This document shows positions 5,865 through 14,588 of a stretch of 16,550 nt of DNA, piece by piece. Position 1 is the stretch's first letter, and every line of letters starts with the position of its first letter. The DNA comes from CAYLJJ01 sp964384025 (GTDB lineage: Bacteria; Myxococcota_A; Bradymonadia; UBA7976; UBA1532). The stretch is taken from positions 1 to 16,550 of the forward strand of contig CAYLJJ010000120.1 of NCBI GenBank assembly GCA_964384025.1, in the 5' to 3' direction. Position numbers and translations under genes: made by a program. Below the pieces are notes generated by a model. The model saw nothing but the letters and a program-made list of their open reading frames with translations, was not told where the DNA came from and made no database searches.

Positions 5865-8110
5865 GGCGCAGTGAGGGCTGGAGGATCATCAAGTAAGCCG
5901 ACAGGGTGGTAGGTGGGAGGCGTAGAGCGACGCTCAAACTCTCCTAAGACGATCTCACCCATTCCAGGGCGCAGATTGTGGCCGAGGAAGAAGGCCACCA
6001 CATCGGGCATGCGCAGGCAGAGATAACTTCGGCGGGTCTCATGTTGCCAGTGAATATTGGCGATGTGATCGATGATGAACTGCAAGGTCTCTTCGAGATG
6101 TTCTGGTTGAAACACTCCAGCGCTGGAGGGACGATGGATATGCACCCGCACCTTAGGCTTGATCTCCTTGCCGTCTAGATTGAGTAGCCGCACTGTGCTG
6201 AGGTCTGTTTTTTGGCCAAAGAGTTCAATGAGGAAGAGGGCATCCTTGCTGTACTCCTCTCCCTCATAGGTCTCGGAGATGATGCTCATCGAACTATTTG
6301 GATCGGGGAGTAGATCTACAGAGCGACTGAGCAGAGAAGCCACCGGGCCTATGAAGGGCGTAACCATCTGACCGAAGAGGTTGTAGACCACCACCTCACG
6401 GTGACGGTTTAGGTACCAGCCCAGCCAGAGCATCAGGGGTAGGGGCGCGCGGCTCACGAGACGCAGAGGCAGATATTGATCTCCAAGCGATGAGTTTTTC
6501 ACTCGCTCAGCGAGGGCCTCTAGAAGCTTTGGTACTTCAGCGGAGGTGACGGAGTTTCGCTGTTCGATCAGCGCACGGAAGTCGAGGTGAAGACGGCGCT
6601 CCTCGGGGAAGCTGGAGAACCAGTCGGGGATGGTCTCTGTAGCGTCAGCATTGACGCTCAACGCGAGGCCAAGAGATCTCTTCTCATCAACTTTATCGGC
6701 CTCATCAACGATATCGGCCCAAGCCCCCCACGTGTTGGCCAGCTTCTCCTCCACCTTACAGGCTTGGCTATCAGAGGAGAGCACCTGGCGGAGGTGATCA
6801 GAGAACGCCCTAGGGGTGCCCACAAATCGGGACCAGAGGTCAAGGGCTGGCTTCACAATATCGGCAGCGACCACCATGCTGACAAAGGGGAGGATGGCGC
6901 GCTCATCCAAAGGATCATAGGAGCCCCCCTCACGGAGCAACTCTTTGTAGTGCGCTAGGAGAGTATCGGAGCCTGACTGAGAGCTGAGGCCGAGTAGGCG
7001 GTTATGTAAACGTTTAACCAGCCGGGGGACGGTGGGGAGCATTGGGGGAGCGAGCTGTAACTTGATGAGATCACTTCTAGAATATGGCTCTTCATCTTGA
7101 GGGTCATCTGGATAGTCATCTGGAGGGATATCAGCGGCCCTACCGCTCTCTTCGAGCTCTTGGTCTCTTTTTCTTGTGTCTTGATCTCTCTGATGGTTTT
7201 GGATGGCGCGATAGAGCAGCGCGCAGACCTCTTCGTCGGGCCAAAATGGCTCTAGAGCGCCTTGGTCGTCGCTGGGCCTAAGAATGGCAAAACGCTCATG
7301 GATGGACAGAGTACGCACCTGCCAAGTGTAGGGGATGTGCTTGGCGATCTGAGCCCAGGCGAGCGACTTAGATCTCTCTTTAGATTCGAGAGCTTTTGCC
7401 AAGGTCTCTCGATCATAGGCCACCATCACCACCACCGAGGCTTGGCCTGGAGAGACCGTGAGGTAGAGGTGAATCAGCTCAAAGAACTCGACGATGATCT
7501 TCTTAGAGGCCAGATCGAAGTCATCCACGAGGAGCAGCAGCGCCCTGTTTGGGGAGTCCTCCGCCTCCGCCACCTCATCCAGGCGTTGGGAGATGGCCTT
7601 CGCCAGACGAAGATTGCTCTGGGCGCGGCGCTGGATCTCCCTGCCGAGGTGCTCGGGGAGGTTTCTTATAGAGGGAGCCTCTTCTGAGGCGATCTCAATG
7701 AACTTCTTAGGCTCCTGCCTGCGAGCCAGCTCAATATAGACCTGATCCGTCGCCTCAAGAACGTCGGTGGACTGCGAGCAACCCGCTGGGCTTCTCTCCT
7801 CCAAGGATTCACCGTTGAGGTGCTCCATCAGATCCGCGATCAGAGACTCTTGACCGTTCTTGGCAGGCTCAAAGAGGCGGGGCTCCTCTCCATCCTTGAG
7901 GACCTTCCAGACATCAGAGGGGGCTTGAGTGCCCAGGGTCCGGAGCAGAGAGGTCTTGCCCGATCCCCGTCTGCCCTGGATGCCGCCCACCAACACCACT
8001 CCTGGCCCAGCATCTGGAGATAGGAGGAGCGCCCGAAGTTGAGTGAGGATGGTGTTTGCTTGGTTTTTAAGCTCATCAGTTTCAGCGAAACCTTCAAGGT
8101 ATAGGCTCAT
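5861..8110 (-). CDS. rdrA: RdrA-like AAA+/STAND-type ATPase with C-terminal SAVED-like sensor domain
   Basis: 749 residues. The N-terminal half is a P-loop ATPase of the KAP/Orc-like kind: Walker A GRRGSGKTS (46-54) and Walker B LLLLVDDFD (191-199), with a later helical part including PRLVKRLHNRL. A charged linker (about 310-345, many D/E) separates subdomains. From about residue 515 the sequence follows the SAVED pattern: LHLDF and a helix, then LPLRLVSRAPLPLMLWLGWYL followed by VVVYN (546-577), a middle strand DALFLIELFG (623-632), and a closing LCLRMPDVVAFFLGH with IVLGEF and TYHPVGLL (697-740). SAVED domains are paired CARF-like folds that bind cyclic oligonucleotides. ATG overlaps the cmr6 stop, and its own stop overlaps the deaminase start. 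Predicted role: couple Cas10 second messenger to the deaminase. The ATPase call is firm, RdrA equivalence likely, and SAVED probable by eye only. Confidence 0.78.
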   Translation of the reverse strand: MSLYLEGFAETDELKNQANTILTQLRALLLSPDAGPGVVLVGGIQGRRGSGKTSLLRTLGTQAPSDVWKVLKDGEEPRLFEPAKNGQESLIADLMEHLNGESLEERSPAGCSQSTDVLEATDQVYIELARRQEPKKFIEIASEEAPSIRNLPEHLGREIQRRAQSNLRLAKAISQRLDEVAEAEDSPNRALLLLVDDFDLASKKIIVEFFELIHLYLTVSPGQASVVVMVAYDRETLAKALESKERSKSLAWAQIAKHIPYTWQVRTLSIHERFAILRPSDDQGALEPFWPDEEVCALLYRAIQNHQRDQDTRKRDQELEESGRAADIPPDDYPDDPQDEEPYSRSDLIKLQLAPPMLPTVPRLVKRLHNRLLGLSSQSGSDTLLAHYKELLREGGSYDPLDERAILPFVSMVVAADIVKPALDLWSRFVGTPRAFSDHLRQVLSSDSQACKVEEKLANTWGAWADIVDEADKVDEKRSLGLALSVNADATETIPDWFSSFPEERRLHLDFRALIEQRNSVTSAEVPKLLEALAERVKNSSLGDQYLPLRLVSRAPLPLMLWLGWYLNRHREVVVYNLFGQMVTPFIGPVASLLSRSVDLLPDPNSSMSIISETYEGEEYSKDALFLIELFGQKTDLSTVRLLNLDGKEIKPKVRVHIHRPSSAGVFQPEHLEETLQFIIDHIANIHWQHETRRSYLCLRMPDVVAFFLGHNLRPGMGEIVLGEFERRSTPPTYHPVGLLDDPPALTAP

Positions 8111-8967
8111 CGTTGCACTTCAAAGTAGCCATAGCCAGCGGCGGTTTTGGCCCCCACGCCGTGCTCCTCCAGGGCCTCAGCGAGGATCTGAGCTATACGG
8201 ACCAGCGCTGCTTGATCTCTATATTTAGCCAGCAGATCAAAGAGGAAGCGGGTCGGCTTTGCCACGGTGAGGAAGGTGAAGGGGATGGGGCTCAGCCAGT
8301 CGCCTGGGGCGCTGTTGCCACGGTAGTACTCTCCATAGTGGGGGGTGAGTACATCCAGGGCGAGGCTGAAGTGGCCCCCCTTGGGCAGCGCATCAAGGAA
8401 GTCCACGACACCTCGATAAGCACCCCCCTGCTCCTTTGGATCTTGCCCCAGGGCGGGATCTCGGGCGCCCTCCGTCTCCAACAGCCAAGCGCTGGTGATG
8501 CCCTTGAGGGCGGAGCCTGGAACGCGTGGCACCCCCAGGATGGGATGGAAGGAGAGCCCCCCCTCCATCGCGGTTTGGCGGCCATAATCCACGATCAAAC
8601 GGCTCTCAACGTTGGCCTCTAGGCGGCAGAGTAGGAGCGTGTGCTCTTTGAGGCTGGGCTCTTCTGCTGAGCGATACCAAGCGCCCACAGTGGCCCCAGG
8701 AGGTCGCTCGATCTGAGTCATACCATTGAGGCGGCGAATCAGAGCCTCAGCGGCGAAGGGTCGGCTCCAGTCACCGCTGAATCGCTGCAGCTGCTCGCGA
8801 CGCAGCTCTCCCTTGAGGCTCCAATCTGTTGCGTCGCGGGGGATGAACTTATCGAGATGCAGCCCCAAGTTATCTTCACTGCGCGGCTTGGGGGGCTGGA
8901 TGAGCCGGTCCAGCTTGGCTGGTAACGGGCGTCGAGATGTTGAAAGTGTGCGTCGTGGGCGGTTCAT
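8107..8967 (-). CDS. cmr6: Type III-B CRISPR RAMP protein Cmr6
   Basis: 286 residues of the Cas7-like RAMP superfamily. The diagnostic segment is FHPILGVPRVPGSALKG (140-156), the conserved Cmr6 region with the glycine-rich PGSALKG loop. Cmr6 caps the Cas7 backbone next to Cmr1 at the 3' end of the crRNA and contacts the target RNA. The N-terminal ~45 residues are basic and proline-rich and probably flexible. Length is within the usual range. Its ATG overlaps the cmr5 stop by one base (TAATG), the only junction in the operon that is not ATGA, and its own stop overlaps the ATPase start. Confidence 0.9.
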   Translation of the reverse strand: MNRPRRTLSTSRRPLPAKLDRLIQPPKPRSEDNLGLHLDKFIPRDATDWSLKGELRREQLQRFSGDWSRPFAAEALIRRLNGMTQIERPPGATVGAWYRSAEEPSLKEHTLLLCRLEANVESRLIVDYGRQTAMEGGLSFHPILGVPRVPGSALKGITSAWLLETEGARDPALGQDPKEQGGAYRGVVDFLDALPKGGHFSLALDVLTPHYGEYYRGNSAPGDWLSPIPFTFLTVAKPTRFLFDLLAKYRDQAALVRIAQILAEALEEHGVGAKTAAGYGYFEVQR

Positions 8968-9374
8968 TACTCAACCTCAGCAATGAGGCCAGTAGCGAAG
9001 CGCTTGAGCCAGTCGGCGAGGTAGGCCGCCTCGCGGCTCATGTGACGGTAAGTAGAGGGCTGAGCATCCAAGATGGCTCGCATAAGCTGTTTACCGGTGA
9101 CCAAATTTTTGTATGGGATCGGGTCCCGCAGTAGCCAGCCACCCAAATGCTCTAGCAGCTTCCGCGAGGCGGGGCGACCGTCGGAGTCCATGCGGCTGAG
9201 CAAGAAGGCCACCGACTGTCCCAGGCCCGCAGATTGAAGCAGCGCAGGCAGCCGACGGGCTAGGGTGGCGTATCTGCCGCGCACCTTGGAGGTGGTGTTG
9301 TCGTCGTTCACCAACTGTTGCACAGCCTCAAAGGCATACTTGGGCAGGGCTCTGGCGCGATCTGAGGCGCTCAT
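8967..9374 (-). CDS. cmr5: Type III-B small subunit Cmr5
   Basis: 135 residues, mostly alpha-helical, typical size for Cmr5 (Cas11 group). The pattern YAFEAVQQLV, RYATLARRLPALLQSAGLGQSVAFLLSR and a C-terminal EAAYLADWLKRFATGL fits the family, where a final Leu-Lys-Arg helix is conserved. Cmr5 forms the inner filament along the crRNA-target duplex between Cas10 and Cmr6 and has no catalytic role. Its position between cmr4 and cmr6 and the ATGA overlap with cmr4 support the call. Confidence 0.9.
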   Translation of the reverse strand: MSASDRARALPKYAFEAVQQLVNDDNTTSKVRGRYATLARRLPALLQSAGLGQSVAFLLSRMDSDGRPASRKLLEHLGGWLLRDPIPYKNLVTGKQLMRAILDAQPSTYRHMSREAAYLADWLKRFATGLIAEVE

Positions 9375-10366
9375 GGGCGCTCCTCCTTGGTGAGCAGCTC
9401 AGCGCCCTCCAAAATCTGCAGACCCACCAGACCACGCCCCACGGTGCGGTTGCCCCCGAGGCGCAACCGACGGCGACCGCTGATGACCTCGGAGTTGATG
9501 AACTGCTCACGCATAAAAGCAGCCCCCTTATAGCCAAACCTCGTGTAGTGGCTGCGCTCAAAGGCCAGCGCTCCCCAGAGCAGGGACTCTGCGGGCAGGT
9601 TCTCTTCGGTCCAGAGCTGCCTCTTCGCTACAGTACCTGTCTCGTGATCGATGCGGGTGCGGGTGACGATCTCGGTATGACGCTTAGCCAGCTCAGCAAA
9701 CTCCTGGTCGCTTACCACCATCAGATGCTCGGGGAGACGTTTGCGGAAGGCGTCATAGCCAGAGCCTTCAGGGAGAGCCTCCTTGAGGGCTTGGGCCAGA
9801 GCCTCTACCTTGTTCTCATTCACTGGGCGGTAGGGGAGATCCTCCAACAGCAGCTCGTTGCGTTGAGCGAGCACAGTGTGGGGACCCACCAGCGCTGTAG
9901 GCAGATCTCTCTCCGGCTTCACGTTGATCGCGCTCCATTTGGGGAGAGCACCGCTGAGTCGCTCCACATCGCGGGCTAGGCGGTGACAAACCAAAGGGCT
10001 GGTGACCCAGGCGAAGCCGCCGAAGATGGAGCGCACTGGCAGCAGGAGCAGTCGAACATCGAGCGGGGTCATGGCACCAGCCCAAGGATCTGGAGCCTTT
10101 GCCTCATCTTTGGCCTCATCCTCATCTTGTTTGGCCTCATCCTCATCTTGCTCCTTCGGAGGCGTGCCAAAGAGGGCGTCGGTGAGGAGATCACCTTTAG
10201 GAAAAAGCTCGCGTAGGGCGCCCTTGAGGCCCGAGCCGGGCACCAGCGGCAGTTCGCTGAGCTTCTCACGGATGATAGGCAGATCCACCGCGCCGAGGCC
10301 CATGCCGCTGCCCACGTGGAGGGGGGTCTCGGTGTAGAGGAACAACAACAGTCCAGGATCACTCAT
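9371..10366 (-). CDS. cmr4: Type III-B backbone RNase Cmr4 (Cas7)
   Basis: 331 residues from the ATG at 10366, chosen because it makes an ATGA overlap with the cmr3 stop like its neighbours; in-frame ATGs at 10375 and 10384 would add three or six residues. The N-terminus has the Cmr4 signature TPLHVGSGMGLGAVDLPIIRE; D28 corresponds to the conserved Asp that cuts target RNA at six-base intervals in characterised Cmr complexes. The glycine-rich loop PGSGLKGALR follows (43-52). An acidic repeat insertion (about 65-85, units QDEDEAK) is unusual. C-terminal GNRTVGRGLVGLQIL is the typical closing RAMP motif. Several copies form the filament that holds the crRNA. Nuclease residue retained, so target cleavage is expected. 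Confidence 0.93.
   Translation of the reverse strand: MSDPGLLLFLYTETPLHVGSGMGLGAVDLPIIREKLSELPLVPGSGLKGALRELFPKGDLLTDALFGTPPKEQDEDEAKQDEDEAKDEAKAPDPWAGAMTPLDVRLLLLPVRSIFGGFAWVTSPLVCHRLARDVERLSGALPKWSAINVKPERDLPTALVGPHTVLAQRNELLLEDLPYRPVNENKVEALAQALKEALPEGSGYDAFRKRLPEHLMVVSDQEFAELAKRHTEIVTRTRIDHETGTVAKRQLWTEENLPAESLLWGALAFERSHYTRFGYKGAAFMREQFINSEVISGRRRLRLGGNRTVGRGLVGLQILEGAELLTKEERP
10101..10150. repeat. 21-bp tandem repeat inside cmr4
   Basis: A 20-base block (10110-10129) recurs exactly at 10131-10150 with period 21, and a partial third copy lies at 10101-10110. The period is seven codons, so the frame is kept and the repeat encodes QDEDEAK-type acidic units. Such a repeat can change copy number by slippage. 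Confidence 0.85.
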
Positions 10367-11556
10367 TTTTTCCATGCTCCACATGCCACGGCGCCGTAGC
10401 CAACGCGGCTGTCATTCGGCTCACCCACTGAGCGGATTTGAATCTGAGCATCAAGCTCACAGAAGAAGACCGTGCCGCTGGGCAGCATCGGTTCGAGGGG
10501 TTTGGGCATGCGGGCGGCGAAGTCCCAGCCTCCAGCGGGGAGCGCCCCGGAGTCAGTCATCCAGCTGTAGATTTTTAGGCTGCCTCCCTCGGGGAGTCTG
10601 AGCCGCTGATCTTCTAAGAGCACGCTGGCCTTGGCTGGGGTGAGCAGGGTCAGCCGCGTTTGGGAGCCTTCGGCTTGACTCCAACTCTCAGGCAGCGGTG
10701 AGCCGGGCAGCAGGTGGAGGCGGGCGATGCGGGACATCCCCCCCAGGCGCGTTTGTTCACCGTCGAGGCGACTCACCCACTGACGCGCCTGCTTGGTCTC
10801 TGGCACGCTCAACTCCAGGGCATAGCCATAGTGAGGGGCCAGACGGGTGAAGCCTGCGAGGTAGAACCTGCCGTCGATATGGGCGCGTCGCTCTCCATCC
10901 AGGGCGAGGCCAACACGATACTCTTCGGTGTAGGCCCTGCGCTGTAACATCGCGGCTTGTTGGGGCAGTTCAGTTGGCTGGTTCGTTTGCCACCACTCAA
11001 GGCCCGTCTGGGTGAGCAGGCAAGCTCCAGCACGCTTGGGGGCTCGCCCAGGGCGAATAGGGATGGCGGGGGTGGTGGGGGTGCCTGTTTTTAGCAGCGC
11101 ACCGCGGCCCATATACTGGGCGCTGGCTGGGCGTTGAGGTTTGCTGCGGATGCCCGCAGGGAGCACCATATCCTTGGATGATTGACAGCAGGTTTTGCTG
11201 CAGAAGTCCTCGGGGAGCGCCATATCCTTGGGCATATGCAACAACAGCTCTACTGAGCGACCTTGGTCCCAGCGTTTGATGCGCCCACCATGGCTAAGCT
11301 TGGCGACAAAGGGGCCACGGATCTGAGGATCCACCGCTTGAAGAAGCTCCTCCACCTCTTCAATCCCGCGGCGCTTGTCGAAATAGTTGGGCTCTTTGGC
11401 CAAGATCAAGGCGGTGCGCACAGCACCAAAGAAGGTGCTGGGGGCTGGGAAGCGTCCTTGGGCCACGCTGTGGCTGCCAGGCTCAAAGGGGCGGTGGTCC
11501 CGAAAGAGCAGCACGTCACGGGGCTCAAAGAAGAGGGTGTAGTGGATGCGGCTCAC
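10363..11556 (-). CDS. cmr3: Type III-B crRNA 5'-handle protein Cmr3 (Cas5 group)
   Basis: 397 residues. The N-terminus carries the Cmr3 hallmark: EPRDVLLFRDHRPFEPG (11-27), then GRFPAPSTFFGAVRTAL (34-50). Cmr3 binds the 5' repeat-derived tag of the crRNA and docks on Cas10. A stretch near residues 128-150 contains an imperfect in-frame duplication with KDMALP and KDMVLP about 18 residues apart and a cluster of cysteines (CSKTCC), unusual for this family. Its ATG overlaps the cas10 stop and its stop overlaps the preferred cmr4 start (both ATGA). Confidence 0.92.
   Translation of the reverse strand: MSRIHYTLFFEPRDVLLFRDHRPFEPGSHSVAQGRFPAPSTFFGAVRTALILAKEPNYFDKRRGIEEVEELLQAVDPQIRGPFVAKLSHGGRIKRWDQGRSVELLLHMPKDMALPEDFCSKTCCQSSKDMVLPAGIRSKPQRPASAQYMGRGALLKTGTPTTPAIPIRPGRAPKRAGACLLTQTGLEWWQTNQPTELPQQAAMLQRRAYTEEYRVGLALDGERRAHIDGRFYLAGFTRLAPHYGYALELSVPETKQARQWVSRLDGEQTRLGGMSRIARLHLLPGSPLPESWSQAEGSQTRLTLLTPAKASVLLEDQRLRLPEGGSLKIYSWMTDSGALPAGGWDFAARMPKPLEPMLPSGTVFFCELDAQIQIRSVGEPNDSRVGYGAVACGAWKK
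11159..11231. repeat. In-frame imperfect duplication inside cmr3
   Basis: Two 19-base blocks (11159-11177 and 11213-11231) differ at a single position and are 54 bases apart, i.e. 18 codons. The duplicated peptide core is KDM-A/V-LP. The sequence between them encodes a Cys-rich segment. Confidence 0.7.
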
Positions 11557-14500
11557 AAGGTCTCCTCCCTGTTGCGGAGCTGCTCCAGAATTTTGCCCGC
11601 GTCGCTGGGAACCTCCCGCTCCAGAAAACGCAACAAAAGCAGCAGGCCGATGATGGCCTTGTGCGGGGCAACTTCATCCTCGATGTACTGATCGGGCTCA
11701 AAAAGGACGACCCCATTCTTGATGCACTGCTTGGGCTTGGGGTGTAGGGCGACCAGTCGATCTAAGCCGCGCAGCAGATGGAGTAGATCAACGAGCAGAG
11801 CGTTCATGGGCTTGAGGTCAGTCGGTTGAGCCTTGATGAAACGCTCGCTGTGGCTCACCTGGGCGCGGAGGTAGGCTTCCAGGGCCTTGGGCTGCCCCGC
11901 CAACAGCTCCGCCTCAGCGGCCAGCTTATGAGAGGGGGCGCTGCTGAGTAGGATCTTACCCTCACGGTTGTGGGTGGTGAGCATCCGTTCTATGAGCTTG
12001 AGGGTATCCAGGCGCTTGCCTGGGTGATGAGGGTCTCGCGGGAGACGCCGAGGGAGCAGCACGGTGATGGGAGCGCCGCTGCTGGGGTGCAGCTCAATAT
12101 GCAACCAGCCGGTGGTACTCAGATCTTCAAGGAGGTGTTGGCGCTGCTTCAACTCGGCGCGGCGCTGCTCCAAGGTTTGGCCAGAGCTAAGGGGATTCTC
12201 CTCGGCGCTCTTGAGGGCCTGCTTGGCGAGGCGGATAAACCGGCGTCGGGCCTGCTTGGCCTTGCCCTCCCCATCCTCCGCGCGGTGCAGTAAGCGGCTG
12301 AGAGGGGCGCGTACATGACCTATGGCGACACCACCGCTGAAGGTTACCCGATGGTCCAGGTTCTTGGAGAGGCGCATCGCGTCCACCAGATCCGCCAACG
12401 TGGGCAGCACAGTCTCAAGGGGCAGGAGGGCGAGTATGTCGTCGCCACCGCTGTAGATCATACGGCCCAGACCCTGCTGTTCGATGAATCTGGGCACTAC
12501 GCTGGTGCCCGCCACCGCCAGACGGCGCGAGATCTCCCCATGAAGCGCGGGGGAGAGAGGTCGCTTGAGCGGGGCATAGCCATCGCGGCCCAGGCAACGA
12601 GCCCAAAGCTCACGCGCCTGGCCGCTGGCCGCCTCATACTTCGAGACGATGTCATCTCGAACCCAAGCGGGTACAATGTCGATGAGATTGGGGCGGCCCT
12701 CAGCCTGTCCGGTGATCCATTCGCCAAAGCCGTCACCGTCCATCTTCACCACGGCGAAGTATTTGCTGGCGTGGGCACCTGGAGAGCTCTTGCAGAGGAC
12801 CTCTTGGAAGGCCGCATGGGCAGCGCGCAGCGCTTTCTTGAACTCTTTCGTGATAGACACCTTCCCATCATCGAAGAAGTCTCGGGCGAGTAAGGCAGGC
12901 TCATAGGTGCTTTTATAGAGCCACATGCCATCTAGACTCAGGAGCGGAGCTTTGCGACCCAACTCACCAAGGCCGGGAAGTTGGTTGCCTGGGATATCAA
13001 AGTTGAGTTGCTGCTTGGTGAACGCTTCAACCAATTTCACCCAATCCCGAATCCCTTGAGCGCCTCTGAGAGCGAGCAAGCGATAGCGGAGAGGAGCGGT
13101 GGCGATGCTTGAGACTGAGGGGAAGCGCAGAAGGGTTCGGTCCTGCTCGCTCTCTCTCCAATTGAGCCCAAGACACTTGGGATCGCCAAGCACCAACTCA
13201 GGGGCGAGGCGTTTGGTTAGGCAGACCGCGCAGAGCCCCTCCCCTGATTTGAGCTGTAAAGAGTGGCGAGGATCATCTGTTCCTCCCCCAACCCCTCCCT
13301 TGCTCTTCTGAAACTCCTTGCTCAGATCAGACCAGAAAGAGGTGATCGTTCGGTCGGTGGGACCCATCTGTTCACGTACGCCGCATTGGGTACATTTGGG
13401 ACGGTTGTCGCCCTTGTGCGGTACGGGGGGCTCCATAGTGCGGGCGGCGCCCAGGGAGCGATGCACAGCGTCAAAGAGCGGGCCATAATAGGCGCCTGTG
13501 CGCTTCGAATCTTGGTTGGGCAGCACAACATGCTCCTCGCAGCAGGCTGCTTCAAGAATCCTCTCCACGGCGCCTCGGTCACGGGGCCAGGGCTGAATCC
13601 AAGCCCCAAACTCAAGGTGGTTATCCATCTGTTGTTTGAAGCTGGGCCTGTCGCGTCGTGGCCAATACACACTACAGATCTTCTCAAGTTCCTGATCAAC
13701 TTGCCCACCAAAGCTTCGCCAAGTATCCTGAGCCGCCTGCGCCGCTGCCTGAGCGATCTCGGGTGCCTTCGCCTTGGATACTATGGCCAACAGCTTATTG
13801 GGGTTCACTGCACGCAATAGATCCAGTCGTCCATCGCCCTTAAGCTTCTCCTCTTGCAGCCACCGCCGCAGCAGGGGCAGCCGCCCCACGAAGGGGAAGA
13901 TCACCGCTGCAGGGCCAGCCTCACAAGCCACTGATTTCACCATCTTACAAGCCAGATGAGCCAGCAGATAGCTGCCCAACCAGATGTCATGGGTGCGGCG
14001 AGCGGCCTGGATAAAGCGCTTTACTGGGCCGATGTGGAGATACAGCAAGGCCGCTTCACCATCGCCACTGCTTTTGCATGAGTGTCGCGCTCGGAACAGC
14101 GCGAGGGTGAGGCTGCGCAAGGCCCAAGCAGGAACATCAGGCAGCGCAGGATGAGCGGGGAGGGTGAGCCAGGGGGATGAGAACTCATTGTTGGGCTGAG
14201 AATCTTTATCGGACTTATCTGCGAGTGCCCACCAAAGATCATCAACGCTGATCTTCGTTTGCTCTTCGAGCCACCGTTCCCACTGTCGCCGCGCCTTCTT
14301 CAAGGTCGGTGTCGGCAGCGCTTGGCCAGACATGGGGTGCAGTCGCTGAGCCTTCTTGTCCTGCGGCCAGGTAGGAGGCTCCATCGCCAGCCCACTCAGC
14401 AGAGCGTCATCAGCGTCTCTTCGTGCATCCTCAAGGCGTCGTCGCTCTATGTTGTTGGGCGCAGGACCCAGCTTAAAGCGCTTATTCAACGCCTCTTCGC

Positions 14501-14588
14501 GGCTCTCCTCACCATCGGGATCGATCCAGCGCAGCGCCGTAGGCAGCAGCAAGGCTCTACGGCGCAGTTGTTTCTCGCGGAGGTTCAT
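11553..14588 (-). CDS. cas10: Type III-B signature protein Cas10 (Cmr2), cyclase-competent, no HD motif seen
   Basis: 1011 residues. The first palm-type region has the Cmr2 signature LYLHIGPVKRFIQAARR then DIWLGSYLL (183-207). A zinc ribbon follows: C399xxC402 and C453xxC456. The second palm has YSGGDDILALLP with G714-G715-D716-D717, the catalytic motif for making cyclic oligoadenylate from ATP. The N-terminal ~180 residues hold a few histidines (RLHPMSG, AHPALP) but no HD pair, so the single-stranded DNase domain appears absent or degenerate. The only His-Asp (H200-D201) lies inside the conserved palm motif and is not nuclease. Predicted role: on target RNA binding it produces the second messenger. 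Both ends overlap neighbours by ATGA. The family is certain; the missing HD domain is judged by motif only. Confidence 0.95.
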   Translation of the reverse strand: MNLREKQLRRRALLLPTALRWIDPDGEESREEALNKRFKLGPAPNNIERRRLEDARRDADDALLSGLAMEPPTWPQDKKAQRLHPMSGQALPTPTLKKARRQWERWLEEQTKISVDDLWWALADKSDKDSQPNNEFSSPWLTLPAHPALPDVPAWALRSLTLALFRARHSCKSSGDGEAALLYLHIGPVKRFIQAARRTHDIWLGSYLLAHLACKMVKSVACEAGPAAVIFPFVGRLPLLRRWLQEEKLKGDGRLDLLRAVNPNKLLAIVSKAKAPEIAQAAAQAAQDTWRSFGGQVDQELEKICSVYWPRRDRPSFKQQMDNHLEFGAWIQPWPRDRGAVERILEAACCEEHVVLPNQDSKRTGAYYGPLFDAVHRSLGAARTMEPPVPHKGDNRPKCTQCGVREQMGPTDRTITSFWSDLSKEFQKSKGGVGGGTDDPRHSLQLKSGEGLCAVCLTKRLAPELVLGDPKCLGLNWRESEQDRTLLRFPSVSSIATAPLRYRLLALRGAQGIRDWVKLVEAFTKQQLNFDIPGNQLPGLGELGRKAPLLSLDGMWLYKSTYEPALLARDFFDDGKVSITKEFKKALRAAHAAFQEVLCKSSPGAHASKYFAVVKMDGDGFGEWITGQAEGRPNLIDIVPAWVRDDIVSKYEAASGQARELWARCLGRDGYAPLKRPLSPALHGEISRRLAVAGTSVVPRFIEQQGLGRMIYSGGDDILALLPLETVLPTLADLVDAMRLSKNLDHRVTFSGGVAIGHVRAPLSRLLHRAEDGEGKAKQARRRFIRLAKQALKSAEENPLSSGQTLEQRRAELKQRQHLLEDLSTTGWLHIELHPSSGAPITVLLPRRLPRDPHHPGKRLDTLKLIERMLTTHNREGKILLSSAPSHKLAAEAELLAGQPKALEAYLRAQVSHSERFIKAQPTDLKPMNALLVDLLHLLRGLDRLVALHPKPKQCIKNGVVLFEPDQYIEDEVAPHKAIIGLLLLLRFLEREVPSDAGKILEQLRNREETL

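Noticed and set aside
12315..13820. Plus-strand open frames of 185-192 codons inside cas10
   Set aside because: They lie opposite conserved Cas10 motifs (GGDD, zinc ribbon) and show no recognisable domain; they are antisense shadows.
13965..14000. His-Asp pair in Cas10 (H200-D201) as HD nuclease
   Set aside because: It lies inside the conserved palm-region motif of Cmr2 (RR-T-x-D-x-W-x-GS), not in an N-terminal HD domain.
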